Origin: Chrysomallon squamiferum
Taxonomy: Eukaryota; Mollusca; Gastropoda; Neomphalida; Peltospiridae
NCBI GenBank assembly: GCA_012295275.1
Contig: CM022671.1
Coordinates: 34,312,683 to 34,376,682, forward strand
Direction: 5' to 3'
Length of the DNA stretch: 64,000 nucleotides
In this document: positions 22,637-33,020 of the stretch, piece by piece
How positions within the stretch are numbered: the first letter of the stretch is position 1
How the letters are laid out: each line of letters opens with the position of its first letter
Notes under the pieces: model-generated
Told to the model about the DNA's origin: nothing
What the model saw: the letters and a program-made list of their open reading frames with translations, nothing else
Database searches by the model: none
Program-made: the position numbers and the translations under genes

Positions 22637-23692
22637 TTAAAGTCTTGCTTCCCTAACTCTTCTAGATAACAAAATGTTCAAAAATTCAGCGAATCGGTTC
22701 ACTTTTGTATGAATGAACACAATGTGTTTCTTTGCACTCTTTAGAACCTCCTTTTTGGCTGAATATACTAGATAAGCATAGTTGTATGGTATTCTAGTGA
22801 TATTCGCTTTCTGTATTAAATATCCTGTGATGTAAACGTCGTCAATCCAGAAAAAAGGAGTAAAGAAGGAAAGTTTGTACAATTTCTGCACGACACTCTG
22901 GGTGGTTAAAAATGCCATACCAGCACAATAAGGGTCAAAGACATCAGATGGGTGTTCCTTTTTACTAAGGTACCATTTGGACGATTTGTACCGGAAAACT
23001 TTACTATTTTTCAGTAAGAAACAAAAATTCCAGCTCAACCCTTTGTACTTAATTTTATTTTTAGATTTTAAGTCGGATAACAATATAAACCAGTTGACGA
23101 AGACATCATCGTCTGTTTTGAGAACGTACACGGCGTGACTGCAGTACGTGGACACCCATTTTAACCCAGCTATCGCCTTGTAGGTTAAGTTGCGATAGGA
23201 ATCCTTGAAATCTTCTTGTACGATGTCTCCATAAAATTCAGATTCGTTCTTCACCGACCGCATGACGTCGTGGTCGTCCACTTGTCCCATGATGAACACA
23301 ACGAGAATTGTTTCTTTCACAAACCGTTTTATGTTTCCCCACGTTTTCCTGATTGTTTGGCGTTTATGAACATTTCGTGGAGAACTGTGGATATATGTTA
23401 TAATAAACACTTTCTTTCCTTTCCAAAGATTGACAGGTTTATGAATGTACGTGAAAGGGTGTGGATTGACAATAGGTTCTTTGAGCAGATTCTGTTCTGT
23501 CGTTGTTAAGGCTCCTACAAACGAAGAGATTGCAGTGGTTTTGATGAGGCCATGGAGTGAACGAATGTTTTTGTCTCTGATAGCGATGATTGTTGTTATC
23601 CAGAACAAGAGTAGAAGAAAGCTGACAAGTACAAAAACTGATAGAATTTTCACACGTTTCCTTATAGCACAACAGACTGAGTAGAACTTCAT
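22637..23692 (-). CDS. Copy B: GT31 beta-1,3-galactosyltransferase-like
   Basis: A 351-residue coding exon with membrane anchor at about 14-38, RQTIRKTWG at 111-119, sequons at N149 and N168, DDD at 194-196, YCAGMAFL near 255 and IDDVYITG at 283-290. I chose the ATG at 23692 although the frame is open to 24085. A strong acceptor (CTGTTTTTCAG, AG at 23700-23699) lies 6 nt before it, and the upstream part is CAT-rich intron. A candidate noncoding first exon ends at 24386 (TCAA then GTATGT). The conserved Cys of NLCKGKK is Trp here (residue 90), the only array copy with that change, and SQAVYV is SHAVYV. A disulfide may therefore be lost. Otherwise it looks intact. Confidence 0.9.
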   Translation of the reverse strand: MKFYSVCCAIRKRVKILSVFVLVSFLLLLFWITTIIAIRDKNIRSLHGLIKTTAISSFVGALTTTEQNLLKEPIVNPHPFTYIHKPVNLWKGKKVFIITYIHSSPRNVHKRQTIRKTWGNIKRFVKETILVVFIMGQVDDHDVMRSVKNESEFYGDIVQEDFKDSYRNLTYKAIAGLKWVSTYCSHAVYVLKTDDDVFVNWFILLSDLKSKNKIKYKGLSWNFCFLLKNSKVFRYKSSKWYLSKKEHPSDVFDPYCAGMAFLTTQSVVQKLYKLSFFTPFFWIDDVYITGYLIQKANITRIPYNYAYLVYSAKKEVLKSAKKHIVFIHTKVNRFAEFLNILLSRRVREARL

Positions 23693-23825
23693 AACAAACT
23701 GAAAAACAGAAAAAAGATAAAGAAAGAAAAACAAAAAACCGTAATAAGGAAGAAGAAGAAGATAGAAAATGAAATGCTTAAACACAGACAACAGAAATAC
23801 GTAGCAGCTATCGTGTGAAACATTT

Positions 23826-23990
23826 ACAGCATTATCATCATCAACATCATGATCATCATTACCATCATCATCATCTTTATCGTCATCATTACCACTATCA
23901 CCATTATTATAATGATAATCATCATTATCATCACTTTCACAATTATCATTATAATTATTATCATGAATATTGTCACCTTCATATTCATCC
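23826..23990. repeat. CAT/GAT-rich intron repeat, unit B
   Basis: Imperfect CAT trinucleotide repeat in the 5'UTR intron of copy B. Read on the minus strand it gives an Asp/Asn-rich open frame that continues into the gene. Confidence 0.85.
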
Positions 23991-24999
23991 AAATTAAAAA
24001 TAAATAAACAGATGAAGAAAATGAAATAAAAATGACGAAAAGTAAAATAAAATAATATACAAAAAAAAAAAAAAAAAAAACACAAATAAAAATTAAGGTT
24101 TATTTCACTATAACTGAAAAAAAATATAAAAAAATATGAATATAATCCAAGTAGATAAAATTTAATAGTTTCATAATATTAACCCACCAAACCCCAACAT
24201 TTTTCAGGAACGTATAAACTACCTTTAAATTTGTAGCAAAAACAGGTTTTATTTTAATTACTACAGATTTCATGTGTGCGTGTGTTTGTGTTTTGGTGTG
24301 CGTATTTGTGTGTGTGTGTTTGTGTATGCCACGAACAAGAAATGTTAAAATATAATTAATAAATGACATTTTGTTTTTTACATACTTGAATGTAACTCGA
24401 TCGTCTCCTGTAGACAACAGTAAAATATTTCAACTTGAATGAGAAAAACAATTAAATGTAACAGTAGCTTGCGTTCTTAGGCTGTTAACCATCCACGTAG
24501 ACCACGACGTTATTTAACTTCGTTAACAACGACAGAGAAAATGGCATTTTACCAACATGCGGTGGTTTTAAACAGTCGCAGACAAAAGGATTAAATTGCA
24601 GTATGAAAAGAACTTGGATGTAACATTTGCTTCAGAAATTTCAAACGTTTTTGTACAAATACCAATAGTTTGTCAAATCATACACAACATTCATGTTAAT
24701 CCCATTGTAATGGAAAATTATTGTATATTAGAATTTAGGTATGTATTCTACTTACGTAAACCTTAATTTACTTCGGTAACATGTGCACTGATCAATATAG
24801 TGTAACTACAGATATCTACATAGCGTCTACAGTATACATGCAATACGTCTACGGTATACATGCAATATCTCTGCGGTATTTATGCAATAATTTGATGAAG
24901 TGTATAAATGTAAACATGTATGTAGCTACGTGTGTCAGTATGTTCATATATGCATTTTAGGATTGAATATTATCTGTTTTTTGTACTTCTGATTAGATT

Positions 25000-25165
25000 C
25001 TGCACATAGACAATATAATGGAACACACTGTCACAGGAGGACAAAGTCCAATCACTGAACCACAAACCCCGTCAGATTTAACTAACAAGACTCGAACGTA
25101 TGGCACCCATTGGCCCGCATATCGAAGTCTGACCACGTTACCGCTCGGTCATCAAAACAAACCTG
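25000..25165 (-). mobile_element. tRNA-Ser-like SINE, unit B
   Basis: On the minus strand, TGACCGAGCGG (25151-25141) matches the tRNA-Ser A box and GTTCGAGTC (25097-25089) the B box. The 43-nt gap equals that of eukaryotic tRNA-Ser with its long variable arm. The body continues leftward to about the TCTGCACATAGACAAT motif. The cloverleaf is not preserved, so this is a tRNA-derived SINE head rather than a tRNA gene. Confidence 0.75.
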
Positions 25166-25324
25166 GAAAAGTTTCTGAATCACCAAGTGTAACAATAGCT
25201 TCCCACGAAGCACGCCGTTTTTTTTTGTCTTTCGTCATTTTTCTGTGTTTCTATTTCTTATAGAAAACCTTGCACTGGCAAGTATGCATTTTAGGATTTT
25301 GATATTCTCTCTCTTATGTTCTCT

Positions 25325-25415
25325 GAATAGACTCTGCACATAGACAATATTCGGGAACGTAAAGGTCCAATCACGACCTCGCAAATCCCGTCCGAATCTG
25401 GACAAAACTAGGATA
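25325..25415 (-). mobile_element. Headless partial SINE copy, unit B
   Basis: It repeats the SINE body motifs (CTCTGCACATAGACAATATT, GGAACG, GTCCAATCACGAC, CCGTCCGAA) about 330 bp to the right of the full element, without the A/B-box head. The same pair recurs in most units. Confidence 0.55.
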
Positions 25416-26090
25416 CTGCAATGGAGAGTTATCTAGAAGATATAGCTATCACACTGGAGAGGTTTATATATTTTATTACAGAAAGAAGATATTTCATTTC
25501 AGATCTGAGATACTTTATTAGAGAAGACTTAGATACTTCATTGGAAGAGATATGTTATTAGAGAAAAATTTCATACTTAACTGGATAGCGAGAGGTAGTT
25601 TATTGCGAAAGAGTTAAATACTACATTGTAGTAGTTCAAATAATTTATTAGAGAAAAAAAGGTATTTCTGAGATTATTAGAGTATTTTTGAATACTTCAC
25701 TGGAGAGTTAGAGATACTTTATTATAGAAAACTTATGGAGGTTTAGATATTTTATTAGAAAAAAGAAGATATTTCGCTGAAGATCAGAGATTCTTTATCA
25801 GAGAAAACTTGGATGTTTCAATGGGGGCCTGAGTTAATTTTATTACACAAAACGTGAATTCTTCTCTAGATAGCTATAGATGTTCTATTAGAGAAAGTTT
25901 GAATACTTCCCTAGAGGGTTATTTTTAAGGTATTTTTTTTAGAGAAAACTTTGATTCTCCAGTAAAGAACTAGAGCTGTTATCTCAGAGACGATTAAGAT
26001 GCCCTTCTGAAAGGCCAAATAATTCACAGACTGACTGACAAACTGTGTCAGAGAAAACTGAATACGTCACTGAAAGGCTGGAGTGTTGGA
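25390..26090. repeat. Degenerate TTATTAGAGAA minisatellite, unit B
   Basis: Roughly 50-60-bp diverged units with the pattern TACTTCACTGGAGAGTTAGA, GATACTTTATTAGAGAA. Individual units carry many substitutions and indels. Confidence 0.8.
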
Positions 26091-26495
26091 TGGATTTAGA
26101 TTTCTTGTCGACTTGTTTAGAGGGTTTGAGTCTGTGGTTTGATCTTTCTTAAACACTAGACTGGAAACGAAATGATACTGATTACAGTGTAAGCACAGTA
26201 TTTAGTTCAGAAATGAAAACATAACCATTAAATGAGATAAGAGAAACTTTGTCAAATAATACATTATTTTTTAAAATGAAGGTTATATTAACAATAACGT
26301 GACGTTCGTATACTATTCATTTATTTATCCTGCTACGAACTTTTGTTGTTTATTAATTAATTAATTTATTTATTTGCGATAGGAACTGGAGAATAATTGT
26401 TTCTTTATTCGCAGTATTTTAATGTATATCTTCAATGTCTAATTCATAGCTCATGTCAAGAAAAAGTAAACCAAAATGATATAGCGAATCTTATT

Positions 26496-26638
<143 letters not shown>

Positions 26639-27316
26639 AATCACTATCTATCCATCCAACCATCTCTCAAGGTAGACTTGATCTGTGTAGTTAAATCATT
26701 GTGAAAACAATCAATATATATCTTGTCCGCAATATAGTGTTATTTTTACTTTTTCGATTAGCACCACGAATGGAAAACAGTTGTTTTTCTGAAATTATTT
26801 CACTTATAACAATACATAAACTATACATAAGGACTTATAAATAATCGAATACGGTTTGTCACCTGCAATAGAAAATAAACAGGTACTTTGTGAAATAGAT
26901 AACGTTATTTCCTTTGATCTCAGTCTTTCAAAGGAAGCTAAAGGTTTAGGCATAGGAAGAAGCAACATAAGGTGTAAACTTAGAGAACGATGAAATTAGT
27001 TGAATAAAGAAACACTTGTCTACCTGACTTCTCCGCCATGTCGTAGCAATCATTAAATAAGTATGACTTTATTTAGAAACAGTGTAGGGTCACCCAATCA
27101 CATCCTTTTAAAATGTATGTATGTACGTACGTATGCACTTATGGATGTATGTACGTATTTATGTATGCATGCGTGAATGTACGTGATAAAAAAACATAAA
27201 TACCATTTGAATACTTAAAACTTCGATACTAAAGAAAATAACATTATCAAAGACACAAACAATATATGTATTTTAAATTATAAAAGAAAATACTTAAAGA
27301 CAATCTATAAATTTCT

Positions 27317-28372
27317 TTAAGGTATTCCTTCCCTAACTCTTCTAGCTAACGAAATATTCCACAATTCAGCCATTAGGTCCATATTTGTATGAACGAACAC
27401 GATATTTTTCTCTGCACTGTTTAGAACCTCATTTCTGGCTGGATATTGTAGATAAGCATAGTTATATGGTATTCTACTTATGTCAGCTTTCTGTATTAAA
27501 TATCCTGTGATGTAAACGTCGTCAATATAGAGAAAAGGAGTAAAGAAGGAAAGTTTGTATAATTTCTGCACGACACTTGGGGTGGTTAAATATGCCATAC
27601 CAGAACAATAAGGGTCCAAGGCATCAGATGGGTGTTCCTTTTTACTAAGATACCATTTGGACCTTTTGTTTCGGATAACTTTAGTATTTATCATTAAGCA
27701 ACACAAAATCCAGCTCAACCCTCTGTGCTTAATTTCAGTGTCAGATTTTAAGTCGGGTAACAATATAAACCAGTTGACGAAGACATCATCGTCTGTTTTG
27801 AGAACGTACACGGCCTGACTGCAGTACGTGGACACCCATTTTAACCCAGCTATGGCCTTGTAGGTTAAGTTGCGATAGGAATCCTTGAAATCTTCTTGTA
27901 CGATGTCTCCATAAAATTCAGATTCGTTTTTCACCGACCGCATGACGTCGTGGTCGTCCACTTGTCCCATGATGAACACAACGAGAATTGTTTCTTTCAC
28001 AAACTGTTTTATGTTTCCCCACGTTTTCCTGATTGCTTGGCGTTTATGAAAATTTCGAGGAGAACTGTGGATATATGTTATGATAAACACTTTCTTTCCT
28101 TTGCAAAGTTTGACAGGTTTATGAATATACGTGAAAGGGTGTGGATTGACAATAGGTTCTTTGAGCAGATTCTGTTCTGTCGTTGTTAAGGCTCCTACAA
28201 ATGGAGAGATTGTAGTGGTTTTGATGAGGCCATGGAGTGAATAAATGTTTTTGTTTCTGAGAGTGATGATTATTGTTATCCAGGACAAGAGTAGAAGAAA
28301 GCTGACAAGTACAAAAACTGATAGAATTCTCACACGTTTCCTCATAGCACAACAGACTGAGCAGAACTTCAT
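27317..28372 (-). CDS. Copy C: GT31 beta-1,3-galactosyltransferase-like
   Basis: A 351-residue coding exon beginning MKFCSVCCAMRKRV. All family blocks are present (RQAIRKTWG, KTDDDVFVN, YCSGMAYL, IDDVYITG). The start at 28372 follows the same CTGTTTTTCAG acceptor as copy B. A candidate noncoding exon ends at 29065. The N-terminal half follows copies B and D (LRNKNIYSLHGL as in D, FVGALTTTEQ as in B). The C-terminal tail (HTNMDLMAELWNISLARRV) follows copies G and I, so the gene looks like a recombinant. The tail carries an extra sequon (NIS). Residue 281 is Leu-Tyr type (TPFLYIDD) instead of TPFFWIDD, a change next to the catalytic-region motif. Confidence 0.9.
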   Translation of the reverse strand: MKFCSVCCAMRKRVRILSVFVLVSFLLLLSWITIIITLRNKNIYSLHGLIKTTTISPFVGALTTTEQNLLKEPIVNPHPFTYIHKPVKLCKGKKVFIITYIHSSPRNFHKRQAIRKTWGNIKQFVKETILVVFIMGQVDDHDVMRSVKNESEFYGDIVQEDFKDSYRNLTYKAIAGLKWVSTYCSQAVYVLKTDDDVFVNWFILLPDLKSDTEIKHRGLSWILCCLMINTKVIRNKRSKWYLSKKEHPSDALDPYCSGMAYLTTPSVVQKLYKLSFFTPFLYIDDVYITGYLIQKADISRIPYNYAYLQYPARNEVLNSAEKNIVFVHTNMDLMAELWNISLARRVREGIP

Positions 28373-28507
28373 AACAAACTGAAAAACAGAAAAAAGATAA
28401 AGAAAGAAAAACAAAAAAAACCGTAATAAGGAAGAAAAAGAAGATAGAAAATGAAATGCTTAAACACAGACAACAGAAATACGTAGCAGCTATCGTGTGA
28501 AACATTT

Positions 28508-28675
28508 ACAGCATTATCATCATCAACATCACGATCATCATTACCATTATCATCATCTTTATCGTCATCATTACAACTATCACCATTATTATAATGATAA
28601 TCATCATTATCATCACTTTCACAATTATCATTATAATTATTATCATGAATATTGTCACCTTCATATTCATCCAAA
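28508..28675. repeat. CAT/GAT-rich intron repeat, unit C
   Basis: Same repeat as in unit B. A one-base indel between it and the gene puts its Asp-rich frame out of phase with the glycosyltransferase. Confidence 0.85.
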
Positions 28676-29652
28676 TCAAAAATAAATCAACAGAAGAAGA
28701 AAATGAAATAAAAATGACGTAAAGTAAAGTAAAATAAAATACATAAAAAACAAACAAAAAACAAACAAATAAAAATAAAGGTTTATATCACTATAACTGA
28801 AATAAATAAAAATATGAATAAAATCCAAGTAGATAAAATTTAATAGTTTCATAATATTAACCCCCCCAAACCCCAACATTTTTCAGGAACATATAAACTA
28901 CCTTTAAATTTGTAGCAAAAACAGGTTTTATTTTAATTAGTACAGATTTTATGTGTGCGTGTGTTTGTGTTTTGGTGTGCGTATTTGTGTGTGTGTGTTT
29001 GTGTATGCCACGAACAAGAAATGTTAAAATATAATTAATAAATGACATTTTGTTTTTTACATACTTGAATGTAACTCGATCGTCTCCTGTAGACAACAGT
29101 AAAATATTTCAACTTGAATGAGAAAAACAATTAAATGTAACAGTAGCTTGCGTTCTTAGGCTGTTAACCATCCACGTAGACCACGACGTTATTTAACTTC
29201 GTTAACAACGACACAGAAATAGGCATTTTACCAACATGCGGTGGTTTTAAACACTCGCAGACAAAAGGATTAAATTGCAGTATGAAAAGAGCTTGGATGT
29301 AACATTTGCTGCAGAAATTTCAAACGTTTCTGTACAAATACCAATAGATTGTGAAATCATACACAACATTTATGTTAATCCCATTGTAATGAAAAATGAT
29401 TGTATGTTAGAATTTAAGTATTCTACTTACGTAAACCATAATTTACTTCGGTAACATGTGCACTGATCAATATAGTATAACTACAGATATCTACATAGCG
29501 TCTACAGTATACATGCAATATGTCTGCGGTATTTATGCAATAATTTGATTAAGTGTATAAATGTAAACATGTATGTAGATACGTGTGTCAACATGTTCAT
29601 ATATACATTTTAGGATTGACTACTATCTGTTTTTTGTACTTCTCATTAGACT

Positions 29653-29820
29653 CTGCACATAGACAATTTTATGGAACACACTGGCAGAGGAGGACAAAGT
29701 CCAATCACTGAACCACAAACCCCGTCAGATTTAACTAACGAGACTCGAACGTATGGCACCCATTGGCCCGCATATCGAAGTCTGATCACGTTACCGCTCG
29801 GTCATCAAAACAGACCTGAA
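29653..29820 (-). mobile_element. tRNA-Ser-like SINE, unit C
   Basis: A box at 29804-29794 and B box at 29750-29742, same spacing as in unit B. A headless partial copy follows at about 29,985-30,080. Confidence 0.75.
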
Positions 29821-30084
29821 AAAGTTTCTCACTCATCAAGTGTAACAATAGCTTGCCACGAAGCACGCCGTTTTTTTTTTAGCTTTCGTAATTTTTCTGT
29901 GTTTCTATTTCTTACAGAAAACCTTGCACTGGCAAGTATGCATTTTAGGATTTTAATATTCTCTCTCTTATGTTCCTCTGAATAGACTCTGCACATAGAC
30001 AACACTCCGGAACGCACTCGTACTGAAGAATAAATTCGAATCACGTCCTCACATATCCCGTCCGAAGCTGGACAAAACTAGGAT

Positions 30085-30781
30085 ACCTCTCTGCAGAGTT
30101 AGACATAGTCTATAGCAGAAGACTTGGATAATTTATTAGAGTAAACTTGCATGTTTCACTGGAGATGTATCTAGAAGATTTAGATACCACACTGGAGAAA
30201 TTCATATATTTTATTACAGAAAGAAGATAATTCACTGCAGTGCTGAGATACTTTTTTAGATGAGACTTGGATTCTTAACTAGAGAGCTAGATATAATTTA
30301 TTAGATTAAACTTCCATACTTCACTTGAGACTTAGAGATACTTTTTTATAGAAGTCTTAAATACGACATTGGAGGTGTTCAGATATTTTATTAGAGAATG
30401 AATGTATTTCGGAGGAGATCTGAGATAATGTATTAGAGAGCTCTTGCATACTTAACTTCTGAGTTAGAGATAGTTTATTACGAAAGCGTTAAATACTACA
30501 TTGTAGTAGTTCAAATAATTTATTAGAGAAAAAAGGTATTTCTGAGATTATAAGAGTAAATTTGGATACTTCACTGGAGAGTTACAGATACTTTATTATA
30601 GAAAAGTTATTTTATTTGAAAAAAGAAGATATTTCACTGCAGATCAGATATTCATTATTAGAGAAAACTTGGATACTTCACTGGAGGCCTGAGATAACTG
30701 TATTACACAAAACGTGAATTTTTCTCTATATTGCTATGGATACGGAATTAGAGAAAGTTTGAATACTTCCCCAGAGGGTTA

Positions 30782-30816
<35 letters not shown>

Positions 30817-30990
30817 TGTTTGTTTTTTTCGTTTTAAAGAAAACTTTGATTCTGCAGTAAAGAGCTAGAGCTGTTATCTCAGAGACGATTAAGATGCCCT
30901 TCTGAAAGGCCAAATAATTCACAGACTGACTGACAAACTGTGTCAGAGAAAACTGAATACGTCACTGAAAGGCTGGAGTGTTGGATGGAC
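30085..30990. repeat. Degenerate TTATTAGAGAA minisatellite, unit C
   Basis: The same diverged units as in unit B, interrupted by an ATT run at about 30,787-30,815. Confidence 0.8.
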
Positions 30991-31667
30991 TTAGATTTCT
31001 TGAAGACTTGTTTAAAGGGCTTGAGTCGGTGCTTTGATCTTTCTTGAACACTAGACTGAAAAGGACGAGATACTGATTACAGTGTAAGCACAGTATTGAG
31101 TTCAGAAATATCAAAGTGTGCAGTTAACATAGTCATTTAAAGAACAGAAGAGAAACTTAGTTAAATAAAATGATAGTACTTTTTTAAATAAGGGTTGTTA
31201 TAATTATAAAGTGTCATTTGTATTTTATTTATTTATTTATTGTTATTATTATTTTGCGACTGGAACTGGAGTAAAAACGTTTATTATTCACAGTATTTAA
31301 TCATTGTTTTTAATGTCTAAATCACAGCACATCTCTCTCTCTCTCTCTCTCTCTGTTTCTCTTTGTCAGTGATTATCTATCTATCTATCCATCCATCCAT
31401 TTTTTCAACGTAGACTTGATCTATGTAGTTAAAATAATTATGAAAACAATTAATATATATATGCATGTATGTATATATCAACCTGTGGTTTGCTACAGAG
31501 TAGATATTTTTTTTCGATTAGCGAATGTACGTGATAAAAACACATAAATACCATTTGAATATTTAAAACTTTGATACGAAAGAAAATAAAATTATTAAAG
31601 AAACAAACAAATATTTATATGTTTTAAATTATAAAAGAAAAGACGTAAAGACAATCTATCAATTTCT

Positions 31668-32723
31668 TTAAGGTCTTGATTCCATAACTCTTCTAGATAA
31701 CAAAATATTACAAAATTCATCGAATAGGTTCACTTTTGTATGAATGAACACAATGTGTTTCTTTGCACTGTTTAGAACATCCTTTTTGGCTGGATTTTGT
31801 AGATAAGCATTGTTGTATTGTATTCTAGTTACTTTCGCCTTCCGTACTAAATATCCTGTGATGTAAACGTCGTCAATCCAGAAAAAAGGAGTAAAGAAGG
31901 AAAGCTTGTATAATTTCTGTACGACACTTGGGGTGGTTAAAAATGCCATACCAGAACAATAATGGTCAAAAATGTCAGATGGGTGTTCCTTTTTACTGAC
32001 GTACCATTTGGACATTTTGAATCGGAAAACTCTAGAATTTATCATTAAGCCACACAAAATCCAGCTCAACCCTCTGTGCTTAATTTCAGTGTTAGATTTT
32101 AAGTCGGGTAACAATATAAACCAGTTGACGAAGACGTCATCGTCTGTTTTGAGAACGTAAACGGCCTGACTGCAGTACGTGGACACCCATTTTAACCCAG
32201 CTATCGCCTTGTAGGTTAAGTTGCGATAGGAATCCTTGAAATCTTCTTGTACGATGTCGCCATAAAATTCAGATTCGTTCTTCACCGACCGCATGACGTC
32301 GTGGTCGTCCACTTGTCCCATGATGAACACAACGAGAATTGTTTCTTTCACAAACCGTTTTATGTTTCCCCATGTTTTCCTGATTGTTTGGCGTTTATGA
32401 ACATTTCGTGGAGAACTGTGGATATATGTTATGATAAACACTTTCTTTCCTTTGCAAAGACTGACAGGTTTATGAATGTACGTGAAAGGGTGTGGATTGA
32501 CAATAGGTTCTTTGAACAGATTCTGTTCTGTCGTTGTAAAGGCTTCTACAAACAGAGAGGTTGCAGTGGTTTTGATGAGACCATGGAGTGAATAAATGTT
32601 TTTGTTTCTGAGAGTGATGATTGTTGTTATCCAGAACAAGAGTAGAAGAAAGCTGACAAGTACAAAAACTGATAGAATTTTCACACGTTTCCTCATAGCA
32701 CAACAGACTGAGTAGAACTTCAT
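31668..32723 (-). CDS. Copy D: GT31 beta-1,3-galactosyltransferase-like
   Basis: A 351-residue coding exon (MKFYSVCCAMRKRV). The start at 32723 is placed by the acceptor CTGTTTTTCAG just upstream, although the frame stays open to 33110 through the CAT-rich intron. A candidate noncoding exon ends at 33399. It has all motifs, both conserved sequons and the DxD triad. The variable window after the DxD reads SNTEIKHRGLSWILCGL and NSRVFRFKMSKWYV, and the tail is of the HTKVNLFDEF type shared with copy F. It appears functional. Confidence 0.9.
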   Translation of the reverse strand: MKFYSVCCAMRKRVKILSVFVLVSFLLLLFWITTIITLRNKNIYSLHGLIKTTATSLFVEAFTTTEQNLFKEPIVNPHPFTYIHKPVSLCKGKKVFIITYIHSSPRNVHKRQTIRKTWGNIKRFVKETILVVFIMGQVDDHDVMRSVKNESEFYGDIVQEDFKDSYRNLTYKAIAGLKWVSTYCSQAVYVLKTDDDVFVNWFILLPDLKSNTEIKHRGLSWILCGLMINSRVFRFKMSKWYVSKKEHPSDIFDHYCSGMAFLTTPSVVQKLYKLSFFTPFFWIDDVYITGYLVRKAKVTRIQYNNAYLQNPAKKDVLNSAKKHIVFIHTKVNLFDEFCNILLSRRVMESRP

Positions 32724-32856
32724 AACAAACTGAAAAACAGGAAAAAGATAAAGAAAGAAAAACAAAAAACCGTAATAAGGAAGAAGAAGAAGACAGAAAA
32801 TGAAATGCTTAAACACAGACGACAGAAATACGTAGCAGCTATCGTGTGAAACATTT

Positions 32857-33020
32857 ACAGCATTATCATCATCAACATCACGATCATCATTACCATCATC
32901 GTCATCTTTATCGTCATCATTACCACTATCACCATTATTATAATGATAATCATGATTATCATCACTTTCACAATTACCATTATAATTATTATCATGAATG
33001 TTATCACCTTCATATTCATC
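32857..33020. repeat. CAT/GAT-rich intron repeat, unit D
   Basis: Same intronic repeat. As in unit B, its Asp-rich frame is in phase with the gene. Confidence 0.85.

Noticed and set aside
23216-23509. Recurrent 97-114-codon frame opposite every glycosyltransferase core (MYDVSIKFRF type)
   Set aside because: Antisense shadow of the invariant core. It is conserved only because the sense strand is homogenised.
23693-24085. N-terminal 131-codon extension of copy B (and the equivalent in copy D)
   Set aside because: A consensus splice acceptor lies 6 nt before the conserved ATG. The extra part is a CAT microsatellite plus T-rich DNA, and the frame is not kept in the other copies.
25089-25151. 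Functional tRNA-Ser gene
   Set aside because: A and B boxes are good, but the acceptor stem and anticodon stem do not pair convincingly. A SINE head explains its recurrence.
25018-25263. Recurrent frame MEHTVTGGQSPITEPQTP-like in each unit
   Set aside because: It runs antisense through the tRNA-like SINE and its body. Its similarity between units reflects recent duplication. Stops and frameshifts differ and no domain is seen.
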